From assembly GCA_017438865.1 (NCBI GenBank), contig JAFRUN010000047.1:1-64000 (forward strand): 64,000 nucleotides of DNA. Reading direction: 5' to 3'. Every line of letters starts with the position of its first letter. Within the stretch, counting starts at the first letter, position 1. The translations under genes were made by a program, and so were the position numbers. Of the stretch, positions 8,603 through 16,983 are shown in pieces. A model generated the notes under the pieces. It did not search any database. It had not been told where the DNA came from and was given only the letters and a program-made list of their open reading frames with translations. The DNA is from Clostridia bacterium (GTDB taxonomy: Bacteria; Bacillota; Clostridia; Christensenellales; CAG-138).

Positions 8603-9794
8603 ATTGGATCAAAAACCACAGAAGGATCGAACCCGTAAGCAGTCCGAGCCCGATCCACGGCGGATGCTTCCGGTTCGGAAGAAACAGCCGCGAACAGAAC
8701 AGTAGCGCCGCATAGTACAGCGCGATCGCCGCGGGATGCGGCTGCGGAAGGTTCAGATACGGCACGTCGAGATTTTCGGCGACGATCGTGATCAGCTTGA
8801 TCGCCCCGTAAGCCGGATAGGACAGCACCGTCGCGACGGGCGGCGCAACGCCGTACAAAAGAACGGCGAGAAAACCGAACAGCAGCAGGACCGGCATAGT
8901 CGGGATCAGCAGGATCGACAGCGGGACCGATACCCACGCAAGCGTGCCGAAATAATACGCCATCAGCGGCAGCATGCCGACCGTCGCCGCGGTCGCGCCG
9001 GACAGCGCCCGCGCGATCAGCATATTGCGAACGATCTGCGGAAACGCCTTTCGGAACGGTCTTGCGAACAGCACCATCCCGCCCATTGCGGCAAACGAAA
9101 GCTGAAATCCGACCGTATGATACGCGAACGGTTCGACAAGAAGCGTCGCCGCCATTGCAAAGCAGAACACCGAGGGCATATCCGTCTTGCGTTCGGAGCA
9201 CGCATAGACGCGGAGCGCGATCAGCGTGAACGCGGCGCGAAGCACCGACGCGGAAAAGCCCGTGACCGCGCACAGAAACAGCAGGATCAGCGACAGAACG
9301 CCGATCGACAGCGCCTTGTGCTCCGTACGGACCGGCTTGCCGAACATCCCGACAAGGATCGTGACGTGGAGACCGGAGACCGCGAACAGATGCAGAAGCC
9401 CGCTCTTTGCATACTGCGCATATTCGGCGGCGGTCACGGCGGAAGAATCGCCGAGCAGGATCCCCCTCGCTGCCGCCGCTTCGTCCGCAAACAGCGCGTC
9501 GACATTTTGGAGCAGGTTCCCGCGCAGGTTGGAAAGAAAGACCGCAGCGGAGCCGTCCTTCGGAAGTTCCGTCGGCAGTAAAACGATCCGGACGAGCACG
9601 GCGAACATTGCAAGCGGCAAAAGGAAGCACGCGTTCCTTCTCCGGAACAGGAAGACCGTAACCGGAATCAGAACCGCGCATACGGCAAACAGGACCCAAT
9701 CCGGCGCAAGCGATCCGAGGATCGCCGCGAGGATCGCGCCGAGTGCCGCCCCTGCCGTCGGTCGCGTATGAAAGATCGGTCTCTGTTCGTCCAT
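8601..9794 (-). CDS. comEC: ComEC/Rec2 competence-domain channel protein lacking the C-terminal metallo-beta-lactamase domain
   Basis: A polytopic membrane protein of 397 residues matching the core of the DNA-uptake channel ComEC. The competence domain includes GILLGDSSAV and SGLLHLFAVSGLHVTI (about 120-165), followed by many membrane segments. Full ComEC is about 700-800 residues and ends in a metallo-beta-lactamase domain; here the frame stops after the channel. A ComEC-type MBL lipoprotein is encoded at 46528-47481. The ATG at 9794 lies 6 nt after a consensus promoter, so the mRNA is probably leaderless. The in-frame codons upstream to 9977 overlap that promoter and the sirtuin gene and look non-coding. 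Confidence 0.85.
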   Translation of the reverse strand: MDEQRPIFHTRPTAGAALGAILAAILGSLAPDWVLFAVCAVLIPVTVFLFRRRNACFLLPLAMFAVLVRIVLLPTELPKDGSAAVFLSNLRGNLLQNVDALFADEAAAARGILLGDSSAVTAAEYAQYAKSGLLHLFAVSGLHVTILVGMFGKPVRTEHKALSIGVLSLILLFLCAVTGFSASVLRAAFTLIALRVYACSERKTDMPSVFCFAMAATLLVEPFAYHTVGFQLSFAAMGGMVLFARPFRKAFPQIVRNMLIARALSGATAATVGMLPLMAYYFGTLAWVSVPLSILLIPTMPVLLLFGFLAVLLYGVAPPVATVLSYPAYGAIKLITIVAENLDVPYLNLPQPHPAAIALYYAALLFCSRLFLPNRKHPPWIGLGLLTGSILLWFLIQ

Positions 9795-9800
9795 ACGTTC

Positions 9801-9829
9801 ATTATAACAATCACAACGCGGGATTTCAA
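9801..9829 (-). promoter_or_regulatory. comEC promoter, leaderless arrangement
   Basis: On the minus strand TTGAAA (9824-9829) is 17 nt from TATAAT (9801-9806), and six nucleotides (GAACGT) precede the ATG at 9794. It lies between the divergent comEC and sirtuin genes. Confidence 0.75.
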
Positions 9830-9861
9830 CGATCGCGCGGATTTCATCGGGAGGTATTCTT

Positions 9862-10578
9862 ATGGAAGCATTGCGGCAATACATCGAAAAAGCAAAGAAG
9901 ATCGTATTTCTGGGCGGCGCGGGACTCAGCACGGAAAGCGGCATCCCCGATTTCCGTTCGAGCGACGGCGTATTCAAGGCGATCCGCGCCTACGGCGTTC
10001 CGCCGGAAACGCTCCTGTCCATCGACTTTTTCGAGGACTATCCCGAGATCTTCTTCGATTATTACAAAAAGTTCCTGATCTATCCCGACGCACAGCCGAA
10101 CAAGGCGCATAAGGCGCTCGCGAAACTCGAAGAGATCGGAAAGCTCAATGCCGTCGTAACGCAGAACATCGACGGCCTGCACCAGAAGGCAGGCAGCAAA
10201 CACGTCTGCGAGCTGCACGGAAGCGTGTTCCGCAACCACTGCACCAAGTGCCGCAAAGCGTACTCGCTCGATCAGATCATGGCAATGAAGGGCGTCCCGA
10301 CCTGCGACTGCGGCGGCGTCATCAAGCCGGACGTCGTGCTGTACGGCGAAGGGCTCGACAATTCCGTCGTAACCGACGCGATCCATTCGATCCGCGAGGC
10401 GGATACCATGATCGTCGGCGGGACGTCGCTTGCGGTCTATCCCGCCGCCGGACTGATCGATTATTTCCGCGGCGACACGCTGATCGTGATCAACCTTTCC
10501 CCCACTCCGCGCGACCGCGAAGCGACGCTCTGCGTGCATGAAAAGATCGGAGAAGCGTTATCCTTCCTTTTGGATTGA
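9862..10578 (+). CDS. cobB: NAD-dependent protein deacylase, sirtuin family
   Basis: A sirtuin that removes acyl groups from lysine using NAD+. The 238 residues hold GAGLSTESGIPDFR (about 19-32), the TQNIDGLHQ NAD motif (100-107), catalytic His119 in ELHGS, and structural zinc cysteines 127, 130, 148 and 150 (CxxC...CxC). Length and order match class U/III bacterial sirtuins. The ATG follows a GGAGG site at about 9851. Its last codons overlap the -35 box of the mrp promoter, so the next gene is separately transcribed. Confidence 0.93.
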   Translation: MEALRQYIEKAKKIVFLGGAGLSTESGIPDFRSSDGVFKAIRAYGVPPETLLSIDFFEDYPEIFFDYYKKFLIYPDAQPNKAHKALAKLEEIGKLNAVVTQNIDGLHQKAGSKHVCELHGSVFRNHCTKCRKAYSLDQIMAMKGVPTCDCGGVIKPDVVLYGEGLDNSVVTDAIHSIREADTMIVGGTSLAVYPAAGLIDYFRGDTLIVINLSPTPRDREATLCVHEKIGEALSFLLD

Positions 10579-10602
10579 CTTTCCCGAAAAGTGAGATATA
10601 AT
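10575..10602 (+). promoter_or_regulatory. Promoter of the mrp leader
   Basis: TTGACT (10575-10580, overlapping the sirtuin stop) is 16 nt from TATAAT (10597-10602). Transcription should begin near 10609, just at the foot of the structured leader. Confidence 0.75.
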
Positions 10603-10608
10603 GATTGC

Positions 10609-10690
10609 TTGGGCGTCCTGTTTGAAGGAATGCCGCAATCCATACAACAGCCAAAGGCGTCAGAGGCATAAAGGACGCCGGAAAGGAACT
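10609..10690 (+). ncRNA. Structured 5' leader of mrp, candidate cis-regulatory RNA of unknown class
   Basis: Three nested helices can form: GGCGTCCT (10612-10619) with AGGACGCC (10672-10679), ATGCC (10630-10634) with GGCAT (10665-10669), and GCC (10650-10652) with GGC (10656-10658) closing an AAA loop. The internal loops between helices are large and asymmetric, unlike a terminator, and no U-tract follows. The basal stem ends just before the AAAGGAA ribosome site, which suits control of translation. I could not match it to a riboswitch class. Confidence 0.5.
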
Positions 10691-10695
10691 CAACC

Positions 10696-11520
10696 GTGAG
10701 CGAATGTACCCATGATTGCAGCAGCTGCGCGCAGAACTGCTCGGAACGCACCGAGGAAAACGAATTCCGTGCAAAGCTCAACAACTACTCTTCCGTGAAA
10801 AAGGTCATCGCCGTGCTGTCCGGCAAGGGCGGCGTCGGCAAATCGCTGGTCACCTCGCTTCTCGCCGTCAACGCCATGCGCAGCGGCGATCACACCGCGA
10901 TTCTGGACGCCGACATCACCGGTCCGTCGATCCCCAACGCGTTCGGCGTGCATGAGAAAGCGACCGGCAGCGACATCGGCATCTTCCCCGTCACCTCAAA
11001 GCTCGGCGTCGACATGATGTCGATCAATCTGCTTCTGGAAAACGAGACCGATCCGGTCGTTTGGCGCGGACCGATCATTGCGGGAACCGTCAAGCAGTTC
11101 TGGACCGACGTGATCTGGAAGGACGTCGATATCATGTTCATTGACATGCCTCCGGGAACGGGCGACGTGCCGCTGACCGTGTTCCAGTCCCTGCCGATCG
11201 ACGGCGTCGTCGTCGTCACATCGCCGCAGGAGCTGGTCGGCATGGTCGTGCAGAAAGCGGTCAACATGGCGAACATGATGAACATCCCCGTGCTCGGCGT
11301 TGTCGAAAACTACAGCTACTTCGAGTGTCCCGACTGCGGAAAGCGCCATAACCTCTTCGGCGACAGCCACATCGAAAAGATCGCCGCGGAAAACGGCGTC
11401 GAAACCGTCTGCCGCATCCCGATCAACCCGAAGCTTGCCGCCGCGTGCGACGCAGGTCTCATCGAACTCTATGAGGGCGACTGGCTGGACGAACTGACAA
11501 GAAAGATCGAATCGCTATGA
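10696..11520 (+). CDS. Mrp/Nbp35-family P-loop ATPase, iron-sulfur cluster carrier
   Basis: A cytoplasmic Fe-S cluster scaffold or carrier of the ApbC/Nbp35 group. The 274 residues start at GTG, with N-terminal cysteines 4, 8, 11 and 15 (CxxxCxxCxxxC) as in Nbp35. The deviant Walker A SGKGGVGKS is at 42-50, and FIDMPPGTGD is the Mrp signature. A CPDC pair near the C-terminus is the bridging-cluster CxxC. A C_GCAxxG_C_C redox gene follows with an ATGA overlap. The structured leader suggests post-transcriptional control. Confidence 0.9.
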   Translation: MSECTHDCSSCAQNCSERTEENEFRAKLNNYSSVKKVIAVLSGKGGVGKSLVTSLLAVNAMRSGDHTAILDADITGPSIPNAFGVHEKATGSDIGIFPVTSKLGVDMMSINLLLENETDPVVWRGPIIAGTVKQFWTDVIWKDVDIMFIDMPPGTGDVPLTVFQSLPIDGVVVVTSPQELVGMVVQKAVNMANMMNIPVLGVVENYSYFECPDCGKRHNLFGDSHIEKIAAENGVETVCRIPINPKLAAACDAGLIELYEGDWLDELTRKIESL

Positions 11521-11963
11521 CACACGAAGAAAAGGCCTTGCAGGCGTTCACAGACGGCGCAAACTGCGCGCAGGCGGTCCTGCTTGCGTTCGGGGACGAG
11601 CTCGGCATGGACGAAAAAACCGCCTGCCGTCTTGCCTCCTCCTTCGGCGGCGGCATCGGACGGCTGCGCGAGGTCTGCGGCGCGGTGTCCGGCATGATGA
11701 TGGTGTACGGACTTCTGAAGGGATACGACGACCTTCGGGATCCCGAAGCGAAAAAAGCGCACTACGCGAACGTGCAGGCGCTTGCCGCATCGTTTCGCGA
11801 AGAGAACGGCTCGATCATCTGCCGCGAACTGCTGTCGCTGCCCGAGAACGGGCAAAGCGATCCGAACCCTACTCCGCGCGATGCGAAGTTCTATCATTCG
11901 CGTCCGTGTGCGGCTTTTGTCGCATCCGCCGCGCGGATTCTGGACGAAGCGCTGAAAAACTGA
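11517..11963 (+). CDS. C_GCAxxG_C_C family putative redox protein
   Basis: A 148-residue cysteine-rich protein matching the C_GCAxxG_C_C family: NCAQAVL near residue 20, CRLASSFGGGIGRLREVCGAVSG, and a late PCAAF cysteine. The family is of unproven function; the cysteine pattern suggests a redox or metal role, often next to electron-transfer genes. The ATG overlaps the mrp stop (ATGA), so the two are translationally coupled, which links this protein to Fe-S carrier activity by context. Confidence 0.85.
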   Translation: MTHEEKALQAFTDGANCAQAVLLAFGDELGMDEKTACRLASSFGGGIGRLREVCGAVSGMMMVYGLLKGYDDLRDPEAKKAHYANVQALAASFREENGSIICRELLSLPENGQSDPNPTPRDAKFYHSRPCAAFVASAARILDEALKN

Positions 11964-11972
11964 TTCGAAGAT

Positions 11973-12006
11973 AAAGCCCCGTCGAATGATCGACGGGGCT
12001 TTTTTA
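11973..12006 (+). terminator. Intrinsic terminator of the mrp operon
   Basis: AAGCCCCGTCG pairs with CGACGGGGCTT (11 bp, 6-nt loop), followed by six T residues. It lies between convergent operons; the minus side (TTTA) is weaker but may also end the 12-24 kb operon. Confidence 0.9.
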
Positions 12007-12013
12007 TGTTGTG

Positions 12014-12985
12014 TTACGGATTTACCACGTTCTTCGGCGTCCCGTTCAGAAACGCCTCAATATTGGAAACGGTGCAGTCCATAATCCGCTGTCTCGCCTC
12101 CTTCGGCGCCCACGAAATATGCGGCGTGATGATGCAGTTCTTTGCCTTCAAAAGCGGATTGTCCTTTTTGATCGGTTCGGTCGATACGACATCCAGCCCT
12201 GCACCCGCGATCTTGCCCGCATTCAATGCGTCCGCCACATCCTGCTCGTTGATCAGCTGACCCCTTGCGTTGTTGATCAGAATGACGCCGTCTTTCATCT
12301 TTGCGATGGTCTCACGATTGATCATTCCGAAATTCTCCTGCGTCAGGTTGCAGTGCAGACTGACCACGTCGGCACGCGCGAAGAGTTCGTCAAGCGCAAC
12401 GTATTCTCCGATCTCCTTCCCCGTCTCGTTCGGGAACAGATCGTATGCCAGGACCTTCATGCCGAGCGCTTTTGCGATCCGCCCCTCTGCCTGACCGATC
12501 CGTCCGAATCCGATGATACCCATCGTTTTGCCGTCCAACTCAATGAGCGGATACTTCCAATAGCACCAGTCGATCGAATCCGCCCATTCGCCTGCATGCA
12601 CGGAAGCATCATGCGCGCCGATATGATGACACACCTCGAGCAGCAAAGCGATCGAATACTGGCTGACCGCCGCCGTTCCGTATGCGGGCACATTCACAAC
12701 CGCGATCCTTTTTTCCTTCGCGTATGCGCAATCGACCACGTTAAATCCGGTCGCAAGCACGGCGATCAGCTTGATCCCGGGGCATCGATCTATGGTATTC
12801 TTTGTAATCGGCGTCTTATTGACAACGACGACCTCTGCGTCTCCGATGCGTTTTGCAATCAGATCCGAATCCTGATAGGTCGTTCGGTCATAAACCTCGA
12901 GCTCGCCTAACGCTTTAAGCGCGTCCCAGCAAAGATCTCCCGGGTTTTCCGTAAACCCGTCCAGCACGACGATTCTTCTGCTCAT
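12014..12985 (-). CDS. D-2-hydroxyacid dehydrogenase (glycerate/hydroxypyruvate-reductase-like)
   Basis: An NAD(P)-dependent reductase that interconverts 2-oxo acids and D-2-hydroxy acids. The 323 residues contain the nucleotide loop GIIGFGRIGQ and the catalytic triad Arg in NARGQLI, Glu in STEP, and His in TPHISW. Start MSRRIVV at 12985 follows GGAAGGA; a longer in-frame option at 13015 would swallow that site. It is the last gene of the operon, 51 nt after the cysteine-desulfidase gene, so its substrate may be the 2-oxo acid that enzyme releases (inference). Confidence 0.88.
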   Translation of the reverse strand: MSRRIVVLDGFTENPGDLCWDALKALGELEVYDRTTYQDSDLIAKRIGDAEVVVVNKTPITKNTIDRCPGIKLIAVLATGFNVVDCAYAKEKRIAVVNVPAYGTAAVSQYSIALLLEVCHHIGAHDASVHAGEWADSIDWCYWKYPLIELDGKTMGIIGFGRIGQAEGRIAKALGMKVLAYDLFPNETGKEIGEYVALDELFARADVVSLHCNLTQENFGMINRETIAKMKDGVILINNARGQLINEQDVADALNAGKIAGAGLDVVSTEPIKKDNPLLKAKNCIITPHISWAPKEARQRIMDCTVSNIEAFLNGTPKNVVNP

Positions 12986-13036
12986 ACAATCTTCCTTTCC
13001 GGGTCCGAAAAGCATTGACCCGTCTGTAGTTCCATT

Positions 13037-14314
13037 CTATTTGTTGTTGATCATCATGTCAATGATCTCTTCATTCGTCTGTTTCATACCCACTCTGCCG
13101 AGCCGTCCGATATTGGCAATCGTTTTTTCCACATCCGAGCAAACCAGTCCGTCGCCGCTTTTGAACTCCTGTCCGCATTTCCACATGCTGTTCGCCAGAA
13201 GCGCGGAATCCAGCGCGACTGCGATCTTGGCGGCGCAGGATGCTTTCGCCCCGTCGCAGACGATGCCGGAGGAAATGGCCAGCGCATTGGAGATCGTGTG
13301 AATATACTCCTCATAATCCCCGCCCTCCAGATAGGAGATCGCCGCGCTTGCGCCGACCGCCGCGCTCACCGCGCCGCAATAGGCGGACAACGTCCCGATC
13401 CCGCTTTTTTCATGAATCGCCACAAGATTCGAAAGGACAAGCGCTCTGAGCAGTTGCTCGTGCGGAACATGCAGCGCGTGCGCGTACTCCACAACCGGAA
13501 CGGAACAGGTGATCCCCTGATTGCCGCTGCCGGAGTTGATGATTACCGGCAGTTCGCATCCGTTCATGCGCGCATCCGATCCTGCTGCCGCTTTCGCTCT
13601 TGCACGAACCCCGACCGCTTCGGCGTCGCCCGTGGTCAGCAGAACCTTTCCGATGTTTGCGCCGTAATTGCCGCGCAGCCCCTCCTCGGCGATCGCGCAA
13701 TTATACGCAATCTGCCGTTCCAAAAGATCGCGCACGTCCCTCGTATCCACGGATGTCGCAAAGTCCCAGATATCCTTTAGATTGAGGATTTCGTTTTCTT
13801 CGGCATTCGCGATCTCCCCCTCGTCCCTGCAGAATCGAACTTCCCCGTTTTTCTCGATGAGAACGATATTGGTGTGATGATCGCAGATTCGGACCTTTGC
13901 GCTGTCGCTTCCTGCATACACCGTTACGGTGATATCAAAGACATGCCCTGTTTCGACATGCTTCACGACGATCGGCGTCTCTTCCGCATACGCGCGGATT
14001 TTCTTCAGGTCCGCATCATCGACCTCGGAAAGCACCTCCAGTTTTTTCTCCGCCCTGCCCGCGACGATTCCCGCCGCAGCCGCCGCTTCGATCCCCTTCA
14101 TGTGCCCGGTGTTCGGCACAATAACGCTCTTAACGTTTTTAATGATGCTGCCGCAGATCTCCAGCGATACCCGCTCCGGCAGTCTTCCGAGCGTTTCCCG
14201 CGCAGCAGCGGCGGCGTACGCAAGCGCAATGGGCTCCGTACAGCCCATCGCCGGAATCAGTTCTTCTTTCAGGATCTCGATAAATCTGTTATATTTCTCG
14301 CAGTTTCTGTCCAT
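13037..14314 (-). CDS. CyuA/UPF0597-type [4Fe-4S] L-cysteine desulfidase family
   Basis: An Fe-S lyase related to L-cysteine desulfidase (cysteine to pyruvate, ammonia and sulfide) and serine dehydratase alpha-type proteins. The 425 residues show PAMGCTEPIA with Cys25, SGSGNQG (261-267), and cysteines 313, 353 and 360. Their spacing (40 and 7 residues) equals the cluster-ligand spacing I know for the archaeal L-cysteine desulfidase. It sits 24 nt after an aminopeptidase gene in the Opp operon, suggesting that a released sulfur amino acid is its substrate. Exact substrate unknown; other beta-substituted amino acids are possible. Confidence 0.85.
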   Translation of the reverse strand: MDRNCEKYNRFIEILKEELIPAMGCTEPIALAYAAAAARETLGRLPERVSLEICGSIIKNVKSVIVPNTGHMKGIEAAAAAGIVAGRAEKKLEVLSEVDDADLKKIRAYAEETPIVVKHVETGHVFDITVTVYAGSDSAKVRICDHHTNIVLIEKNGEVRFCRDEGEIANAEENEILNLKDIWDFATSVDTRDVRDLLERQIAYNCAIAEEGLRGNYGANIGKVLLTTGDAEAVGVRARAKAAAGSDARMNGCELPVIINSGSGNQGITCSVPVVEYAHALHVPHEQLLRALVLSNLVAIHEKSGIGTLSAYCGAVSAAVGASAAISYLEGGDYEEYIHTISNALAISSGIVCDGAKASCAAKIAVALDSALLANSMWKCGQEFKSGDGLVCSDVEKTIANIGRLGRVGMKQTNEEIIDMMINNK

Positions 14315-14338
14315 GTTTCCCTCTTCTCCGATCCGTCC

Positions 14339-15454
14339 TTATCCTTCCAGATACGGTATCAGTTCTTCCGGGTTCAGCGGTTTCAACTGCTCCGGAACAA
14401 ACAGACCGTCCTTTCGGATCAGAACGTCGTCAAACCAGATTTCTCCGCCTCCGTCCTCCGCCGCATGAGACTGTACGATATCCCAATGGATCGCGGACGG
14501 ATTGATTTCGCTGTTGCCCGGCGTGAAATGGATCGTTTTGCACCGCTTCTCGTCAAAAATCGTATCCAGCGTCGTTCTGGTGAGAAACGGATTGAATCCC
14601 ATGGCAAACTCACCGATGCGTCTGGCGTTGGGGTCGGTATCCAGAATCCTGTTCATCTTTTCCGTGTCGCTGGAGGAAGCATCCACGATCAGACCGTCCT
14701 TCAGCACAAGCCGGATATCCCGGAAAACCGTGCCCTGTATTTCCGACGGGACGTTGTATGTGATATAGCCGTTTGCGCTGTCCGTGACCACCGGCATGCC
14801 CGTTTCCCCGCACGGCACGTTCCTCTGTCCGCAGCGCGGCACCGGGTTGCACAGTCCGCGAATGGAAAACCGGATATCGGTGCCCGGCGCAACGATGTGT
14901 ACCCGATCCGTTTGGGCGGCGAGTTCGGCAAGCGGTTTCACTCGCTCGCACAGTTTTCGATAATCCAGATTGCATGCTTTGAAATAATAATCCTCGAACG
15001 CCTCCGTGCTCATCCCCGCCTGCTGCGCCATTGAGGCGTTCGGATACATCAAGACGCACCACTTCGTATGCGGAATACGGATCCCGAAGTGCAGTCTGCC
15101 GTAATAGTGATTGTAGAGCGCCATCCTTTCCGGATCGATCCCCGAAAACTCGCAGCGGTTCTGCTTCTTCCGTACGACGATATAGGCATCCATCTCCTGC
15201 ATGCGCATGGACTCGTAGCGGAGCCAGCGTTCCATGTATTCGTCGGTCGCGTGCTCCATGATCAGCCGGTTCATGGCCATCGACTGGTGCGTAATATACG
15301 GAAGCCCGCCCGCGCGGTATGCAGCTTCGACAAGGGCGCATCCCAGATCGTCCGCACCCTCCCATACGTCAATCAGGACCTTTTCTCCCTTCTTGAGCGA
15401 TACTGAATACGAAATAACCTGTTCGGCAAGTTTATAAAAGCGCTGATCTGTCAT
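14339..15454 (-). CDS. M29 family metallo-aminopeptidase
   Basis: A cytosolic AmpS/PepS-type aminopeptidase that removes N-terminal residues from peptides. The 371 residues start MTDQRFYKL, with a GGGAGG ribosome site. Family landmarks are FRDIRL, GEFAMGFNP, a metal-ligand histidine in KTIHFTPGN, and the SAIHWDIV (HxD) segment near the C-terminus. Within an operon headed by a peptide-type importer it is the natural first hydrolytic step. An intercistronic hairpin lies just upstream. Confidence 0.88.
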   Translation of the reverse strand: MTDQRFYKLAEQVISYSVSLKKGEKVLIDVWEGADDLGCALVEAAYRAGGLPYITHQSMAMNRLIMEHATDEYMERWLRYESMRMQEMDAYIVVRKKQNRCEFSGIDPERMALYNHYYGRLHFGIRIPHTKWCVLMYPNASMAQQAGMSTEAFEDYYFKACNLDYRKLCERVKPLAELAAQTDRVHIVAPGTDIRFSIRGLCNPVPRCGQRNVPCGETGMPVVTDSANGYITYNVPSEIQGTVFRDIRLVLKDGLIVDASSSDTEKMNRILDTDPNARRIGEFAMGFNPFLTRTTLDTIFDEKRCKTIHFTPGNSEINPSAIHWDIVQSHAAEDGGGEIWFDDVLIRKDGLFVPEQLKPLNPEELIPYLEG

Positions 15455-15471
15455 TGAACGTTCCTCCCTTT

Positions 15472-15512
15472 GCAAGCAATGCAGAGACTGCTGCGTCTCT
15501 GCATTGCTCTTT
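15472..15512. promoter_or_regulatory. Strong intercistronic hairpin between the reductase and M29 genes
   Basis: GCAATGCAGAGAC and its near-perfect complement flank a short loop, giving a stem of about 12 bp in the 75-nt gap. On the coding (minus) strand it lacks a U-tract and stands just upstream of the aminopeptidase ribosome site. That suits a processing or stability element, or a translational block, better than termination. Confidence 0.5.
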
Positions 15513-15529
15513 TGGTCAACAATCCCGCT

Positions 15530-16537
15530 TTACTGTCTGGATTCCATCTGTTCTTTCAGAATTAGGACGCGTCTTCTGATCTCGTCGACGTCTTCCTTGG
15601 GCAGAACGACTTCGGCGGCGTGGATATCCGCCTCGATCTGACTCGGCTTGTGCGCGCCGCAGATGACGTTGATGAAATCGCCCTGGGCCAGAAGCCATGC
15701 GACGGCAAGGTCCGTAAGCGAGCAGTTGTTCTTATCGCAGATATCCTGAAGCCCATCCACAAAGTCGATGGCGAGAGGCATATTCTGGGGTTTCCACCAC
15801 AGCAGCGCATTGCGCGCATCGGCGGGATCCAGCTTGTAATCCTTGCGTACTTTCCCGGTCAGGATGCCGCGCTCCAACGGCGAATACGCATGGAACGACA
15901 TGCCGTACTCGCGGCAGAGCGGCAGCAGGTTCGTCTCGACGAACTCCCATTCCAAAATATTGTACTTCCGCTGCAGAATATCGATCTCACATCCCGCCGC
16001 AAGATATTCCTTCACGTTTTCCGGTTTGGCGTTGGACATACCGATCGCGCGGATATGTCCCTCCTGCTTGAGCCGCATCAACGCCTCCACCGTCTCTTCG
16101 ACCGGCGTGAGGAAGGGCGCTCTTGCGGGATTGTGCGGATAATACACGTCAATATAGTCGGTTCCGAGACGTTTCAGACTGCGCAGGAACTCTTCTCGAA
16201 TGACGGGCGCGGTGACATTGATATAGATGCTTTCGCCGCCCTTGTCGTTCCAGTAAGTGCCTTCCCGCTTATCCCAGATCATACCGAACTTGGTCGAAAT
16301 AACAACCTGTTCCCGGCGTCCCCTGATTGCCTTTCCGATGATTTCCTCGCTGTGTCCGAAGCCGTAAAGAGGAGCCGTATCAATCATATTTACACCGTGA
16401 TCCAGCCCGTACTGGATCGCGCGTATGGATTCCTCATCGTCTGTGCCGTTCCACCAGGCGCCTCCGCCGATAGACAGTCCGCCGAACGAAATCACCGAAA
16501 CGTCAATGCCGGAATGACCGATCGTCATGTGTCTCAT
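15530..16537 (-). CDS. Aldo/keto reductase
   Basis: A 335-residue (beta/alpha)8 NADPH-dependent oxidoreductase. The catalytic tetrad is visible: Asp and Tyr in DTAPLYG, Lys in ISTKFG, and His in YYPHNP. The start has a GGAGGAAA site. It is embedded in the Opp operon, 35 nt after the tautomerase-like gene, so it presumably reduces or oxidises a carbonyl or alcohol in the imported compound. Substrate cannot be read from sequence. Confidence 0.9.
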   Translation of the reverse strand: MRHMTIGHSGIDVSVISFGGLSIGGGAWWNGTDDEESIRAIQYGLDHGVNMIDTAPLYGFGHSEEIIGKAIRGRREQVVISTKFGMIWDKREGTYWNDKGGESIYINVTAPVIREEFLRSLKRLGTDYIDVYYPHNPARAPFLTPVEETVEALMRLKQEGHIRAIGMSNAKPENVKEYLAAGCEIDILQRKYNILEWEFVETNLLPLCREYGMSFHAYSPLERGILTGKVRKDYKLDPADARNALLWWKPQNMPLAIDFVDGLQDICDKNNCSLTDLAVAWLLAQGDFINVICGAHKPSQIEADIHAAEVVLPKEDVDEIRRRVLILKEQMESRQ

Positions 16538-16572
16538 GGGTGTTTCCTCCTTCCGATCTTTTTTCCGGATGC

Positions 16573-16932
16573 TCAGTATAAACCGTTATCCAAATGCATC
16601 ACGCCGTTCACGCCTGCGTCGCTTCCGTGATGATGTTTGATGATCACGCAGGCCCTTGCGTTCGGAACGCGATCGGAGAAGAGCTGCTTGACGACGGCGT
16701 CGAGGTCCTTGATCAATCCGCGCTTCTGATCCTCGGTCTGATAGTTCGGCGCGTAGAAGTGAAAATATATGCATCCCGATGCATTGCCGTATTGGTTCTC
16801 CGGCGGAATTTCAACAAGCATCAGGGATTTCTTTTTGAACACCTTGGAAATCGCTGCGTCGGCAAGCTCGAAAAACGGTTTCTTCTCTTCAGGTTTGATC
16901 TGAATGTTCGAATGAATGATGATGCAAGACAT
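16573..16932 (-). CDS. Small tautomerase/MIF-like protein of unknown function
   Basis: A 119-residue protein in the Opp operon. The layout resembles a MIF-type tautomerase: an N-terminal strand (IIIHSNI), helix, strand LMLVEIPPENQYG, second helix LIKDLDAVVKQLF, and strand ACVIIKHHH. The catalytic Pro that should follow the initiator Met is Ser here, so tautomerase chemistry would be lost or different. ATG 16932 has AAGGAAGG nine nt upstream; a GTG further upstream (16953) is less likely. The HHH cluster could bind metal. Family assignment is speculative. Confidence 0.6.
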   Translation of the reverse strand: MSCIIIHSNIQIKPEEKKPFFELADAAISKVFKKKSLMLVEIPPENQYGNASGCIYFHFYAPNYQTEDQKRGLIKDLDAVVKQLFSDRVPNARACVIIKHHHGSDAGVNGVMHLDNGLY

Positions 16933-16983
16933 GTTAATTACCTTCCTTTTCACATAATTTGATATATTGAGAACATTGCATCC

